Below the pieces are notes generated by a model, which was given only the letters and a program-made list of their open reading frames with translations, ran no database searches and had not been told where the DNA came from. A stretch of DNA of 64,000 nucleotides from Litoditis marina (Eukaryota > Nematoda > Chromadorea > Rhabditida > Rhabditidae), in assembly GCA_964036275.1 (NCBI GenBank), contig CAXIWQ010000359.1, positions 16,038 through 80,037 on the forward strand, in the 5' to 3' direction. The position numbers and the translations under genes were made by a program. Below are positions 45,071 to 60,860 of this stretch, piece by piece. Each line of letters opens with the position of its first letter. The first letter of the stretch is position 1.

Positions 45071-48000
45071 CTGAAAGCGCATGCTCAAGAAGCAGAGTGA
45101 GGAGGAATTACAACGATTAAAAACATCTAATACAGTTCATCCAGTCTGGTCGAGCCTATGTGCCCACTTGAAACTATTAAAGGCATGATTTTGAAACTCC
45201 CCGATATTCTCGAGAAAAACTACCTGGTTTTCGGTATGATAAACTCTTTGAAAACTCACAGGTTTCAGCTGAAAGTTTATACTGTTCCACGATCATTCGG
45301 CCGATTACTGTAAATTATTATGGATGGGTGAAATGGAGTATAACAAGAAGGAGCAGTAACCACTGAAACACTAGGTCTAACTACTTTTACAGGCGAGAAC
45401 ACCAAGCGAGTATCAACCGTCAATCGGAGTGAGTGATTCGACGGAAGTAAAGTGAGAATATTTATAATTACACCTTCTATGATAATCTGACAATTCACAA
45501 TCGATTGCCTAAGGGGAGATTCAAACCAGCCGTGAAAGGTTTACAGGCAGTGTCGCCAACTATTCCACAAACTGCAAATTCTAATTGAAATAATTGGGAA
45601 TATTAATGAATCTGAAGAGTTTGTGAGCATTGAATGCTTGTTTCTCTGTGTGTAGTACTAGTTTTGCTTGAGATAATCTGACAATTCATAATCGATTGCC
45701 TAAGGGGGGATTCAAACCAGCCGTGAAAGGTTTCCAGGCAGTGTCGCCAACTATTCCACAAACTGCGAATTCTAATTGAAATAATTGGGAATATTAATGA
45801 ATCTGAAGAGTTTGTGAGCATTGAATGCTTGTTTCTCTGTGTGAAGTACTAGTTTTGCTTGAGATAATCTGACAATTCACAATCGATTGCCTAAAGGGGG
45901 ATTCAAACCAGCCGTGAAAGGTTTCCAGGCAGTGTCGCCAACTATTCCACAAACTGCGAATTCTAATTGAAATAATTGGGAATATTAATGAATCTGAAGA
46001 GTTTGTGAGCATTGAATGCTTGTTTCTCTGTGTGTAGTACTAGCTTTGCTTGAGATAATCTGACAATTCACAATCGATTGCCTAAAGGGGGATTCAAACC
46101 AGCCGTGAAAGGTTTCCAGGCAGTGTCGCCAACTATTCCACAAACTGCGAATTCTAATTGAAATAATTGGGAATATTAATGAATCTGAAGAGTTTGTGAG
46201 CATTGAATGCTTGTTTCTCTGTGTGTACTATAGTTTTGCTTGAGATAATCTGACAATTCACAATCGATTGCCTAACGGGGGATTCAAACCAGCCGTGAAA
46301 GGTTTCCAGGCAGTGTCGCCAACTATTCCACAAACTGCGGATTCTAATTGAAACAATTGGGAATATTAATGAATCTGAAGAGTTTGTGAGCATTGAATGC
46401 TTGTTTCTCTGTGTGTAGTATAGTTTTGCTTGAGATAATCTGACAATTCACAATCGATTGCCTAAGGGGGGATTCAAACCAGCCGTGAAAGGTTTCCAGG
46501 CAGTGTCGCCAACTATTCCACAAACTGCGGATTCTAATTGAAACAATTGGGAATATTAATGAATCTGAAGAGTTTGTGAGCATTGAATGCTTGTTTCTCT
46601 GTGTGTAGTACTAGCTTTGCTTGAGATAATCTGACAATTCACAATCGATTGCCTAAAGGGGGATTCAAACCAGCCGTGAAAGGTTTCCAGGCAGTGTCGC
46701 CAACTATTCCACAAACTGCGAATTCTAATTGAAATAATTGGGAATATTAATGAATCTGAAGAGTTTGTGAGCATTGAATGCTTGTTTCTCTGTGTGTAGT
46801 ATAGTTTTGCTTGAGATAATCTGACAATTCACAATCGATTGCCTAACGGGAGATTCAAACCAGCCGTGAAAGGTTTCCAGGCAGTGTCGCCAACTATTCC
46901 ACAAACTGCGGATTCTAATTGAAACAATTGGGAATATAATGAATCTGAAGAGTTTGTGAGCATTGAATGCTTGTTTCTCTGTGTGTAGTATAGTTTTGCT
47001 TGAGATAATCTGACAATTCACAATCGATTGCCTAAGGGGGGATTCAAACCAGCCGTGAAAGGTTTCCAGGCAGTGTCGCCAACTATTCCACAAACTGCGG
47101 ATTCTAATTGAAACAATTGGGAATATTAATGAATCTGAAGAGTTTGAGAGCATTGAATGCTTGTTTCTCTGTGTGTAGTATAGTTTTGCTGGAGATAATC
47201 TGACAATTCATAATAGATTGCCTAAAGGGGGATTCAAACCAGCCGTGAAAGGTTTCCAGGCAGTGTCGCCAACTATTCCACGAACTGTGAATTCTAATCG
47301 AAATAATTGGGAATATTAATGAATCTGAAGAGTTTGTGAGCATTGAATGTTTGTTTCTCTGTGTGTAGTACTAGTTTTGCTGGAGATAATCTGACAATTC
47401 ACAATCGATTGCCTAAGGGGGGATTCAAACCAGCCGTGAAAGGTTTCCAGGCAGTGTCGCCAACTATTCCACAAACTGCGGATTCTAATTGAAACAATTG
47501 GGAATATTAATGAATCTGAAGAGTTTGAGAGCATTGAATGCTTGTTTCTCTGTGTGGTAGTATAGTTTTGCTGGAGATAATCTGACAATTCATAATAGAT
47601 TGCCTAAAGGGGGATTCAAACCAGCCGTGAAAGGTTTCCAGGCAGTGTCGCCAACTATTCCACAAACTGCAAATTCTAATGGAAATAATTGGGAATATTA
47701 ATGAATCTGAAGAGTTTGTGAGCATTGAATGCTTGTTTCTCTGTGTGTAGTATAGTTTTGCTTGAGATAATCTGACAATTCACAATCGATTGCCTAAGGG
47801 GGGATTCAAACCAGCCGTGAAAGGTTTACAGGCAGTGTCGCCAACTATTCCACAAACTGTGAATTCTAATCGAAATAATTGGGAATATTAATGAATCTGA
47901 AGAGTTTGTGAGCATTGAATGCTTGTTTCTCTGTGTGTAGTACTAGTTTTGCTTGAGATAATCTGACAATTCACAATCGATTGCCTAAGGGGGGATTCAA

Positions 48001-48700
48001 ACCAGCCGTGAAAGGTTTACAGGCAGTGTCGCCAACTATTCCACAAACTGCAAATTCTAATTGAAATAATTGGGAATATTAATGAATCTGAAGAGTTTGT
48101 GAGCATTGAATGCTTGTTTCTCTGTGTGTAGTACTAGTTTTGCTTGAGATAATCTGACAATTCATAATAGATTGCCTAAGGGGGATTCAAACCAGCCGTG
48201 AAAGGTTTACAGGCAGTGTCGCCAACTATTCCACAAACTGCAAATTCTAATTGAAATAATTGGGAATATTAATGAATCTGAAGAGTTTGTGAGCATTGAA
48301 TGCTTGTTTCTCTGTGTGTAGTACTAGTTTTGCTTGAGATAATCTGACAATTCACAATCGATTGCCTAAGGGGGGATTCAAACCAGCCGTGAAAGGTTTA
48401 CAGGCAGTGTCGCCAACTATTCCACAAACTGCAAATTCTAATTGAAATAATTGGGAATATTAATGAATCTGAAGAGTTTGTGAGCATTGAATGCTTGTTT
48501 CTCTGTGTGTAGTACTAGTTTTGCTTGAGATAATCTGACAATTCATAATAGATTGCCTAAGGGGGGATTCAAACCAGCCGTGAAAGGTTTACAGGCAGTG
48601 TCGCCAACTATTCCACAAACTGCAAATTCTAATTGAAATAATTGGGAATATTAATGAATCTGAAGAGTTTGTGAGCATTGAATGCTTGTTTCTCTGTGTG

Positions 48701-51700
48701 TAGTATAGTTTTGCTGGAGATAATCTGACAATTCATAATAGATTGCCTAAGGGGGGATTCAAACCAGCCGTGGAAGGTTTCCAGGCAGTGTCGCCAACTA
48801 TTCCACGAACTGTGAATTCTAATCGAATAATTGGGAATATTAATGAATCTGAAGAGTTTGTGAGCATTGAATGCTTGTTTCTCTGTGTGTAGTACTAGTT
48901 TTGCTGGAGATAATCTGACAATTCATAATCGATTGCCTAAGGGGGGATTCAAACCAGCCGTGGAAGGTTTCCAGGCAGTGTCGCCAACTATTCCACGAAC
49001 TGTGAATTCTAATCGAAATAATTGGGGAATATTAATGAATCTGAAGAGTTTGTGAGCATTGAATGCTTGTTTCTCTGTGTGTAGTACTAGTTTTGCTGGA
49101 GATAATCTGACAATTCATAATCGATTGCCTAAGGGGGGGATTCAACCAGCCGTGAAAGGTTTCCAGGCAGTGTCGCCAACTATTCCACAAACTGCAAATT
49201 CTAATTGAAATAATTGGGAATATTAATGAATCTGAAGAGTTTGTGAGCATTGAATGCTTGTGTTCTCTGTGTGTAGTATAGTTTTGCTTGAGATAATCTG
49301 ACAATTCACAATCGATTGCCTAAGGGGGGATTCAAACCAGCCGTGAAAGGTTTACAGGCAGTGTCGCCAACTATTCCACAAACTGTGAATTCTAATCGAA
49401 ATAATTGGGAATATTAATGAATCTGAAGAGTTTGTGAGCATTGAATGCTTGTTTCTCTGTGTGTAGTACTAGTTTTGCTGGAGATAATCTGACAATTCAT
49501 AATCGATTGCCTAAGGGGGGATTCAAACCAGCCGTGGAAGGTTTCCAGGCAGTGTCGCCAACTATTCCACGAACTGTGAATTCTAATCGAAATAATTGGG
49601 AATATTAATGAATCTGAAGAGTTTGTGAGCATTGAATGCTTGTTTCTCTGTGTGTAGTATAGTTTTGCTTGAGATAATCTGACAATTCATAATCGATTGC
49701 CTAAGGGGGGATTCAAACCAGCCGTGAAAGGTTTCCAGGCAGTGTCGCCAACTATTCCACAAACTGCAAATTCTAATGAAATAATTGGGAATATTAATGA
49801 ATCTGAAGAGTTTGTGAGCATTGAATGCTTGTTTCTCTGTGTGTAGTATAGTTTTGCTTGAGATAATCTGACAATTCATAATCGATTGCCTAAGGGGGGA
49901 TTCAAACCAGCCGTGGAAGGTTTCCAGGCAGTGTCGCCAACTATTCCACAAACTGCAAATTCTAATTGAAATAATTGGGAATATTAATGAATCTGAAGAG
50001 TTTGTGAGCATTGAATGCTTGTTTCTCTGTGTGTAGTATAGTTTTGCTTGAGATAATCTGACAATTCATAATCGATTGCCTAAGGGGGGATTCAAACCAG
50101 CCGTGGAAGGTTTCCAGGCAGTGTCGCCAACTATTCCACAAACTGCGAATTCTAATCGAAATAATTGGGAATATTAATGAATCTGAAGAGTTTGTGAGCA
50201 TTGAATGCTTGTTTCTCTGTGTGTAGTATAGTTTTGCTTGAGATAATCTGACAATTCATAATCGATTGCCTAAGGGGGGATTCAAACCAGCCGTGGAAGG
50301 TTTCCAGGCAGTGTCGCCAACTATTCCACAAACTGCAAATTCTAATTGAAATAATTGGGAATATTAATGAATCTGAAGAGTTTGTGAGCATTGAATGCTT
50401 GTTTCTCTGTGTGTAGTATAGTTTTGCTTGAGATAATCTGACAATTCATAATCGATTGCCTAAGGGGGGATTCAAACCAGCCGTGGAAGGTTTCCAGGCA
50501 GTGTCGCCAACTATTCCACAAACTGCAAATTCTAATTGAAATAATTGGGAATATTAATGAATCTGAAGAGTTTGTGAGCATTGAATGCTTGTTTCTCTGT
50601 GTGTAGTATAGTTTTGCTTGAGATAATCTGACAATTCATAATCGATTGCCTAAGGGGGGATTCAAACCAGCCGTGGAAGGTTTCCAGGCAGTGTCGCCAA
50701 CTATTCCACAAACTGCGAATTCTAATCGAAATAATTGGGAATATTAATGAATCTGAAGAGTTTGTGAGCATTGAATGCTTGTTTCTCTGTGTGTAGTATA
50801 GTTTTGCTTGAGATAATCTGACAATTCATAATCGATTGCCTAAGGGGGGATTCAAACCAGCCGTGGAAGGTTTCCAGGCAGTGTCGCCAACTATTCCACA
50901 AACTGCGAATTCTAATCGAAATAATTGGGAATATTAATGAATCTGAAGAGTTTGTGAGCATTGAATGCTTGTTTCTCTGTGTGTAGTATAGTTTTGCTTG
51001 AGATAATCTGACAATTCACAATCGATTGCCTAAGGGGGGATTCAAACCAGCCGTGGAAGGTTTCCAGGCAGTGTCGCCAACTATTCCACGAACTGTGAAT
51101 TCTAATCGAAATAATTGGGAATATTAATGAATCTGAAGAGTTTGTGAGCATTGAATGCTTGTTTCTCTGTGTGTAGTATAGTTTTGCTTGAGATAATCTG
51201 ACAATTCATAATCGATTGCCTAAGGGGGGATTCAAACCAGCCGTGGAAGGTTTCCAGGCAGTGTCGCCAACTATTCCACGAACTGTGAATTCTAATCGAA
51301 ATAATTGGGAATATTAATGAATCTGAAGAGTTTGTGAGCATTGAATGCTTGTTTCTCTGTGTGTAGTATAGTTTTGCTTGAGATAATCTGACAATTCATA
51401 ATCGATTGCCTAAGGGGGGATTCAAACCAGCCGTGGAAGGTTTCCAGGCAGTGTCGCCAACTATTCCACGAACTGTGAATTCTAATCGAAATAATTGGGA
51501 ATATTAATGAATCTGAAGAGTTTGTGAGCATTGAATGCTTGTTTCTCTGTGTGTAGTATAGTTTTGCTTGAGATAATCTGACAATTCATAATCGATTGCC
51601 TAAGGGGGGATTCAAACCAGCCGTGGAAGGTTTCCAGGCAGTGTCGCCAACTATTCCACGAACTGTGAATTCTAATCGAAATAATTGGGAATATTAATGA

Positions 51701-54700
51701 ATCTGAAGAGTTTGTGAGCATTGAATGCTTGTTTCTCTGTGTGAAGTACTAGTTTTGCTGGAGATAATCTGACAATTCATAATCGATTGCCTAAGGGGGG
51801 ATTCAAACCAGCCGTGGAAGGTTTCCAGGCAGTGTCGCCAACTATTCCACGAACTGTGAATTCTAATCGAAATAATTGGGAATATTAATGAATCTGAAGA
51901 GTTTGTGAGCATTAAATGCTTGTTTCTCTGTGTGAAGTACTAGTTTTGCTGGAGATAATCTGACAATTCATAATCGATTGCCTAAGGGGGGATTCAAAAC
52001 AGCCGTGGAAGGTTTCCAGGCAGTGTCGCCAACTATTCCACGAACTGTGAATTCTAATCGAAATAATTGGGAATATTAATGAATCTGAAGAGTTTGTGAG
52101 CATTAAATGCTTGTTTCTCTGTGTGAAGTACTAGTTTTGCTGGAGATAATCTGACAATTCATAATCGATTGCCTAAGGGGGGATTCAAACCAGCCGTGGA
52201 AGGTTTCCAGGCAGTGTCGCCAACTATTCCACGAACTGTGAATTCTAATCGAAATAATTGGGAATATTAATGAATCTGAAGAGTTTGTGAGCATTGAATG
52301 CTTGTTTCTCTGTGTGTAGTATAGTTTTGCTTGAGATAATCTGACAATTCATAATCGATTGCCTAAGGGGGGATTCAAACCAGCCGTGGAAGGTTTCCAG
52401 GCAGTGTCGCCAACTATTCCACGAACTGTGAATTCTAATCGAAATAATTGGGAATATTAATGAATCTGAAGAGTTTGTGAGCATTGAATGCTTGTTTCTC
52501 TGTGTGTAGTATAGTTTTGCTTGAGATAATCTGACAATTCATAATCGATTGCCTAAGGGGGGATTCAAACCAGCCGTGGAAGGTTTCCAGGCAGTGTCGC
52601 CAACTATTCCACGAACTGTGAATTCTAATCGAAATAATTGGGAATATTAATGAATCTGAAGAGTTTGTGAGCATTGAATGCTTGTTTCTCTGTGTGTAGT
52701 ATAGTTTTGCTTGAGATAATCTGACAATTCATAATCGATTGCCTAAGGGGGGATTCAAACCAGCCGTGGAAGGTTTCCAGGCAGTGTCGCCAACTATTCC
52801 ACGAACTGTGAATTCTAATCGAAATAATTGGGAATATTAATGAATCTGAAGAGTTTGTGAGCATTGAATGCTTGTTTCTCTGTGTGAAGTACTAGTTTTG
52901 CTGGAGATAATCTGACAATTCATAATCGATTGCCTAAGGGGGGATTCAAACCAGCCGTGGAAGGTTTCCAGGCAGTGTCGCCAACTATTCACAAACTGCG
53001 AATTCTAATCGAAATAATTGGGAATATTAATGAATCTGAAGAGTTTGTGAGCATTAAATGCTTGTTTCTCTGTGTGAAGTACTAGTTTTGCTGGAGATAA
53101 TCTGACAATTCATAATCGATTGCCTAAGGGGGGATTCAAACCAGCCGTGGAAGGTTTCCAGGCAGTGTCGCCAACTATTCCACGAACTGTGAATTCTAAT
53201 CGAAATAATTGGGAATATTAATGAATCTGAAGAGTTTGTGAGCATTAAATGCTTGTTTCTCTGTGTGAAGTACTAGTTTTGCTGGAGATAATCTGACAAT
53301 TCATAATCGATTGCCTAAGGGGGGATTCAAAACAGCCGTGGAAGGTTTCCAGGCAGTGTCGCCAACTATTCCACGAACTGTGAATTCTAATCGAAATAAT
53401 TGGGAATATTAATGAATCTGAAGAGTTTGTGAGCATTGAATGCTTGTTTCTCTGTGTGTAGTATAGTTTTGCTTGAGATAATCTGACAATTCATAATCGA
53501 TTGCCTAAGGGGGGATTCAAACCAGCCGTGGAAGGTTTCCAGGCAGTGTCGCCAACTATTCCACAAACTGCGAATTCTAATCGAAATAATTGGGAATATT
53601 AATGAATCTGAACAGTTTGTGAGCATTGAATGCTTGTTTCTCTGTGTGTAGTATAGTTTTGCTTGAGATAATCTGACAATTCATAATCGATTGCCTAAGG
53701 GGGGGATTCAAACCAGCCGTGGAAGGTTTCCAGGCAGTGTCGCCAACTATTCCACAAACTGCGGATTCTAATTGAAATAATTGGGAATATTAATGAATCT
53801 GAAGAGTTTGTGAGCATTGAATGCTTGTTTCTCTGTGTGTAGTACTAGTTTTGCTTGAGATAATCTGACAATTCACAATCGATTGCCTAAGGGGAGATTC
53901 AAACCAGCCGTGAAAGGTTTACAGGCAGTGTCGCCAACTATTCCACAAACTGCGGATTCTAATCGAAATAATTGGGAATATTAATGAATCTGAAGAGTTT
54001 GTGAGCATTGAATGCTTGTTTCTCTGTGTGTAGTACTAGTTTTGCTTGAGATAATCTGACAATTCACAATCGATTGCCTAAGGGGGGATTCAAACCAGCC
54101 GTGAAAGGTTTCCAGGCAGTGTCGCCAACTATTCCACAAACTGCGGATTCTAATTGAAATAATTGGGAATATTAATAAATCTGAAGAGTTTGTGAGCATT
54201 GAATGCTTGTTTCTCTGTGTGTAGTACTAGTTTTGCTTGAGATAATCTGACAATTCATAATAGATTGCCTAAAGGGGGATTCAAACCAGCCGTGAAAGGT
54301 TTCCAGGCAGTGTCGCCAACTATTCCACAAACTGTGAATTCTAATCGAAATAATTGGGAATATTAATGAATCTGAAGAGTTTGTGAGCATTGAATGCTTG
54401 TTTCTCTGTGTGTAGTACTAGTTTTGCTTGAGATAATCTGACAATTCACAATCGATTGCCTAAGGGGGGATTCAAACCAGCCGTGAAAGGTTTACAGGCA
54501 GTGTCGCCAACTATTCCACAAACTGCAAATTCTAATTGAAATAATTGGGAATATTAATGAATCTGAAGAGTTTGTGAGCATTGAATGCTTGTTTCTCTGT
54601 GTGTAGTACTAGTTTTGCTTGAGATAATCTGACAATTCATAATAGATTGCCTAAGGGGGGATTCAAACCAGCCGTGAAAGGTTTACAGGCAGTGTCGCCA

Positions 54701-57700
54701 ACTATTCCACAAACTGCAAATTCTAATTGAAATAATTGGGAATATTAATGAATCTGAAGAGTTTGTGAGCATTGAATGCTTGTTTCTCTGTGTGTAGTAC
54801 TAGTTTTGCTTGAGATAATCTGACAATTCATAATAGATTGCCTAAGGGGGGATTCAAACCAGCCGTGAAAGGTTTACAGGCAGTGTCGCCAACTATTCCA
54901 CAAACTGCAAATTCTAATTGAAATAATTGGGAATATTAATGAATCTGAAGAGTTTGTGAGCATTGAATGCTTGTTTCTCTGTGTGTAGTATAGTTTTGCT
55001 GGAGATAATCTGACAATTCATAATCGATTGCCTAAGGGGGGATTCAAACCAGCCGTGGAAGGTTTCCAGGCAGTGTCGCCAACTATTCCACGAACTGTGA
55101 ATTCTAATCGAAATAATTGGAATATTAATGAATCTGAAGAGTTTGTGAGCATTGAATGCTTGTTTCTCTGTGTGTAGTACTAGTTTTGCTGGGAGATAAT
55201 CTGACAATTCATAATCGATTGCCTAAGGGGGGATTCAAACCAGCCGTGGAAGGTTTCCAGGCAGTGTCGCCAACTATTCCACGAACTGTGAATTCTAATC
55301 GAAATAATTGGGAATATTAATGAATCTGAAGAGTTTGTGAGCATTGAATGCTTGTTTCTCTGTGTGTAGTACTAGTTTTGCTGGAGATAATCTGACAATT
55401 CATAATCGATTGCCTAAGGGGGATTCAAACCAGCCGTGAAAGGTTTCCAGGCAGTGTCGCCAACTATTCCACAAACTGCAAATTCTAATTGAAATAATTG
55501 GGAATATTAATGAATCTGAAGAGTTTGTGAGCATTGAATGCTTGTTTCTCTGTGTGTAGTATAGTTTTGCTTGAGATAATCTGACAATTCACAATCGATT
55601 GCCTAAGGGGGGGATTCAAACCAGCCGTGAAAGGTTTACAGGCAGTGTCGCCAACTATTCCACAAACTGTGAATTCTAATCGAAATAATTGGGAATATTA
55701 ATGAATCTGAAGAGTTTGTGAGCATTGAATGCTTGTTTCTCTGTGTGTAGTACTAGTTTTGCTGGAGATAATCTGACAATTCATAATCGATTGCCTAAGG
55801 GGGGATTCAAACCAGCCGTGGAAGGTTTCCAGGCAGTGTCGCCAACTATTCCACAAACTGCAAATTCTAATTGAAATAATTGGGAATATTAATGAATCTG
55901 AAGAGTTTGTGAGCATTGAATGCTTGTTTCTCTGTGTGTAGTATAGTTTTGCTTGAGATAATCTGACAATTCATAATCGATTGCCTAAGGGGGGATTCAA
56001 ACCAGCCGTGGAAGGTTTCCAGGCAGTGTCGCCAACTATTCCACGAACTGTGAATTCTAATCGAAATAATTGGGAATATTAATGAATCTGAAGAGTTTGT
56101 GAGCATTGAATGCTTGTTTCTCTGTGTGTAGTATAGTTTTGCTTGAGATAATCTGACAATTCATAATCGATTGCCTAAGGGGGGATTCAAACCAGCCGTG
56201 AAAGGTTCCAGGCAGTGTCGCCAACTATTCCACAAACTGCAAATTCTAATTGAAATAATTGGGAATATTAATGAATCTGAAGAGTTTGTGAGCATTGAAT
56301 GCTTGTTTCTCTGTGTGTAGTATAGTTTTGCTTGAGATAATCTGACAATTCATAATCGATTGCCTAAGGGGGGATTCAAACCAGCCGTGGAAGGTTTCCA
56401 GGCAGTGTCGCCAACTATTCCACAAACTGCAAATTCTAATTGAAATAATTGGGAATATTAATGAATCTGAAGAGTTGTGAGCATTGAATGCTTGTTTCTC
56501 TGTGTGTAGTATAGTTTTGCTTGAGATAATCTGACAATTCATAATCGATTGCCTAAGGGGGGATTCAAACCAGCCGTGGAAGGTTTCCAGGCAGTGTCGC
56601 CAACTATTCCACAAACTGCGAATTCTAATCGAAATAATTGGGAATATTAATGAATCTGAAGAGTTTGTGAGCATTGAATGCTTGTTTCTCTGTGTGTAGT
56701 ATAGTTTTGCTTGAGATAATCTGACAATTCATAATCGATTGCCTAAGGGGGGATTCAAACCAGCCGTGGAAGGTTTCCAGGCAGTGTCGCCAACTATTCC
56801 ACAAACTGCAAATTCTAATTGAAATAATTGGGAATATTAATGAATCTGAAGAGTTTGTGAGCATTGAATGCTTGTTTCTCTGTGTGTAGTATAGTTTTGC
56901 TTGAGATAATCTGACAATTCATAATCGATTGCCTAAGGGGGGATTCAAACCAGCCGTGGAAGGTTTCCAGGCAGTGTCGCCAACTATTCCACAAACTGCA
57001 AATTCTAATTGAAATAATTGGGAATATTAATGAATCTGAAGAGTTTGTGAGCATTGAATGCTTGTTTCTCTGTGTGTAGTATAGTTTTGCTTGAGATAAT
57101 CTGACAATTCATAATCGATTGCCTAAGGGGGGGATTCAAACCAGCCGTGGAAGGTTTCCAGGCAGTGTCGCCAACTATTCCACAAACTGCGAATTCTAAT
57201 CGAAATAATTGGGAATATTAATGAATCTGAAGAGTTTGTGAGCATTGAATGCTTGTTTCTCTGTGTGTAGTATAGTTTTGCTTGAGATAATCTGACAATT
57301 CATAATCGATTGCCTAAGGGGGGATTCAAACCAGCCGTGGAAGGTTTCCAGGCAGTGTCGCCAACTATTCCACAAACTGCGAATTCTAATCGAAATAATT
57401 GGGAATATTAATGAATCTGAAGAGTTTTGTGAGCATTGAATGCTTGTTTCTCTGTGTGTAGTATAGTTTTGCTTGAGATAATCTGACAATTCACAATCGA
57501 TTGCCTAAGGGGGGATTCAAACCAGCCGTGGAAGGTTTCCAGGCAGTGTCGCCAACTATTCCACGAACTGTGAATTCTAATCGAAATAATTGGGAATATT
57601 AATGAATCTGAAGAGTTTGTGAGCATTGAATGCTTGTTTCTCTGTGTGTAGTATAGTTTTGCTTGAGATAATCTGACAATTCATAATCGATTGCCTAAGG

Positions 57701-60700
57701 GGGGATTCAAACCAGCCGTGGAAGGTTTCCAGGCAGTGTCGCCAACTATTCCACGAACTGTGAATTCTAATCGAAATAATTGGGAATATTAATGAATCTG
57801 AAGAGTTTGTGAGCATTGAATGCTTGTTTTCTCTGTGTGTAGTATAGTTTTGCTTGAGATAATCTGACAATTCATAATCGATTGCCTAAGGGGGGATTCA
57901 AACCAGCCGTGGAAGGTTTCCAGGCAGTGTCGCCAACTATTCCACGAACTGTGAATTCTAATCGAAATAATTGGGAATATTAATGAATCTGAAGAGTTTG
58001 TGAGCATTGAATGCTTGTTTCTCTGTGTGTAGTATAGTTTTGCTTGAGATAATCTGACAATTCATAATCGATTGCCTAAGGGGGGATTCAACCAGCCGTG
58101 GAAGGTTTCCAGGCAGTGTCGCCAACTATTCCACGAACTGTGAATTCTAATCGAAATAATTGGGAATATTAATGAATCTGAAGAGTTTGTGAGCATTGAA
58201 TGCTTGTTTCTCTGTGTGAAGTACTAGTTTTGCTGGAGATAATCTGACAATTCATAATCGATTGCCTAAGGGGGGATTCAAACCAGCCGTGGAAGGTTTC
58301 CAGGCAGTGTCGCCAACTATTCCACGAACTGTGAATTCTAATCGAAATAATTGGGAATATTAATGAATCTGAAGAGTTTGTGAGCATTAAATGCTTGTTT
58401 CTCTGTGTGAAGTACTAGTTTTGCTGGAGATAATCTGACAATTCATAATCGATTGCCTAAGGGGGGATTCAAAACAGCCGTGGAAGGTTTCCAGGCAGTG
58501 TCGCCAACTATTCCACGAACTGTGAATTCTAATCGAAATAATTGGGAATATTAATGAATCTGAAGAGTTTGTGAGCATTAAATGCTTGTTTCTCTGTGTG
58601 AAGTACTAGTTTTGCTGGAGATAATCTGACAATTCATAATCGATTGCCTAAGGGGGGATTCAAACCAGCCGTGGAAGGTTTCCAGGCAGTGTCGCCAACT
58701 ATTCCACGAACTGTGAATTCTAATCGAAATAATTGGGAATATTAATGAATCTGAAGAGTTTGTGAGCATTGAATGCTTGTTTCTCTGTGTGTAGTATAGT
58801 TTTGCTTGAGATAATCTGACAATTCATAATCGATTGCCTAAGGGGGGGATTCAAACCAGCCGTGGAAGGTTTCCAGGCAGTGTCGCCAACTATTCCACGA
58901 ACTGTGAATTCTAATCGAAATAATTGGGAATATTAATGAATCTGAAGAGTTTGTGAGCATTGAATGCTTGTTTCTCTGTGTGTAGTATAGTTTTGCTTGA
59001 GATAATCTGACAATTCATAATCGATTGCCTAAGGGGGGATTCAAACCAGCCGTGGAAGGTTTCCAGGCAGTGTCGCCAACTATTCCACGAACTGTGAATT
59101 CTAATCGAAATAATTGGGGAATATTAATGAATCTGAAGAGTTTGTGAGCATTGAATGCTTGTTTCTCTGTGTGTAGTATAGTTTTGCTTGAGATAATCTG
59201 ACAATTCATAATCGATTGCCTAAGGGGGGATTCAAACCAGCCGTGGAAGGTTTCCAGGCAGTGTCGCCAACTATTCCACGAACTGTGAATTCTAATCGAA
59301 ATAATTGGAATATTAATGAATCTGAAGAGTTTGTGAGCATTGAATGCTTGTTTCTCTGTGTGAAGTACTAGTTTTGCTGGAGATAATCTGACAATTCATA
59401 ATCGATTGCCTAAGGGGGGATTCAAACCAGCCGTGGAAGGTTTCCAGGCAGTGTCGCCAACTATTCCACAAACTGCGAATTCTAATCGAAATAATTGGGA
59501 ATATTAATGAATCTGAAGAGTTTGTGAGCATTAAATGCTTGTTTCTCTGTGTGAAGTACTAGTTTTGCTGGAGATAATCTGACAATTCATAATCGATTGC
59601 CTAAGGGGGGATTCAAACCAGCCGTGGAAGGTTTCCAGGCAGTGTCGCCAACTATTCCACGAACTGTGAATTCTAATCGAAATAATTGGGAATATTAATG
59701 AATCTGAAGAGTTTGTGAGCATTAAATGCTTGTTTCTCTGTGTGAAGTACTAGTTTTGCTGGAGATAATCTGACAATTCATAATCGATTGCCTAAGGGGG
59801 GATTCAAAACAGCCGTGGAAGGTTTCCAGGCAGTGTCGCCAACTATTCCACGAACTGTGAATTCTAATCGAAATAATTGGGAATATTAATGAATCTGAAG
59901 AGTTTGTGAGCATTGAATGCTTGTTTCTCTGTGTGTAGTATAGTTTTGCTTGAGATAATCTGACAATTCATAATCGATTGCCTAAGGGGGGATTCAAACC
60001 AGCCGTGGAAGGTTTCCAGGCAGTGTCGCCAACTATTCCACAAACTGCGAATTCTAATCGAAATAATTGGGAATATTAATGAATCTGAAGAGTTTGTGAG
60101 CATTGAATGCTTGTTTCTCTGTGTGTAGTATAGTTTTGCTTGAGATAATCTGACAATTCATAATCGATTGCCTAAGGGGGGGATTCAAACCAGCCGTGGA
60201 AGGTTTCCAGGCAGTGTCGCCAACTATTCCACAAACTGCGGATTCTAATTGAAATAATTGGGAATATTAATGAATCTGAAGAGTTTGTGAGCATTGAATG
60301 CTTGTTTCTCTGTGTGTAGTACTAGTTTTGCTTGAGATAATCTGACAATTCACAATCGATTGCCTAAGGGGAGATTCAACCAGCCGTGAAAGGTTTACAG
60401 GCAGTGTCGCCAACTATTCCACAAACTGCGGATTCTAATCGAAATAATTGGGAATATTAATGAATCTGAAGAGTTTGTGAGCATTGAATGCTTGTTTCTC
60501 TGTGTGTGTAGTACTAGTTTTGCTTGAGATAATCTGACAATTCACAATCGATTGCCTAAGGGGGGATTCAAACCAGCCGTGAAAGGTTTCCAGGCAGTGT
60601 CGCCAACTATTCCACAAACTGCGGATTCTAATTGAAATAATTGGGAATATTAATAAATCTGAAGAGTTTGTGAGCATTGAATGCTTGTTTCTCTGTGTGT

Positions 60701-60860
60701 AGTACTAGTTTTGCTTGAGATAATCTGACAATTCATAATAGATTGCCTAAAGGGGGGATTCAAACCAGCCGTGAAAGGTTTCCAGGCAGTGTCGCCAACT
60801 ATTCCACAAACTGCGAATTCTAATTGAAATAATTGGGAATATTAATGAATCTGAAGAGTT
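48701..60860. repeat. Higher-order repeat within the satellite (33-34 monomers, ~6.3-6.5 kb)
   Basis: Rare monomer variants recur at a fixed distance. GCATTAAATGC monomers at 51912, 52103, 53054 and 53245 return at 58387, 58578, 59531 and 59722 (offset 6475-6477). AATATTAATAAATCTG at about 54171 returns at about 60649 (offset 6478). To the left, GTATAGTTTTGCTGGAGA at 48701 returns at 54986 (offset 6285, 33 monomers). One monomer is therefore gained in copy 2 near 55.7-56.1 kb. Confidence 0.85.
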
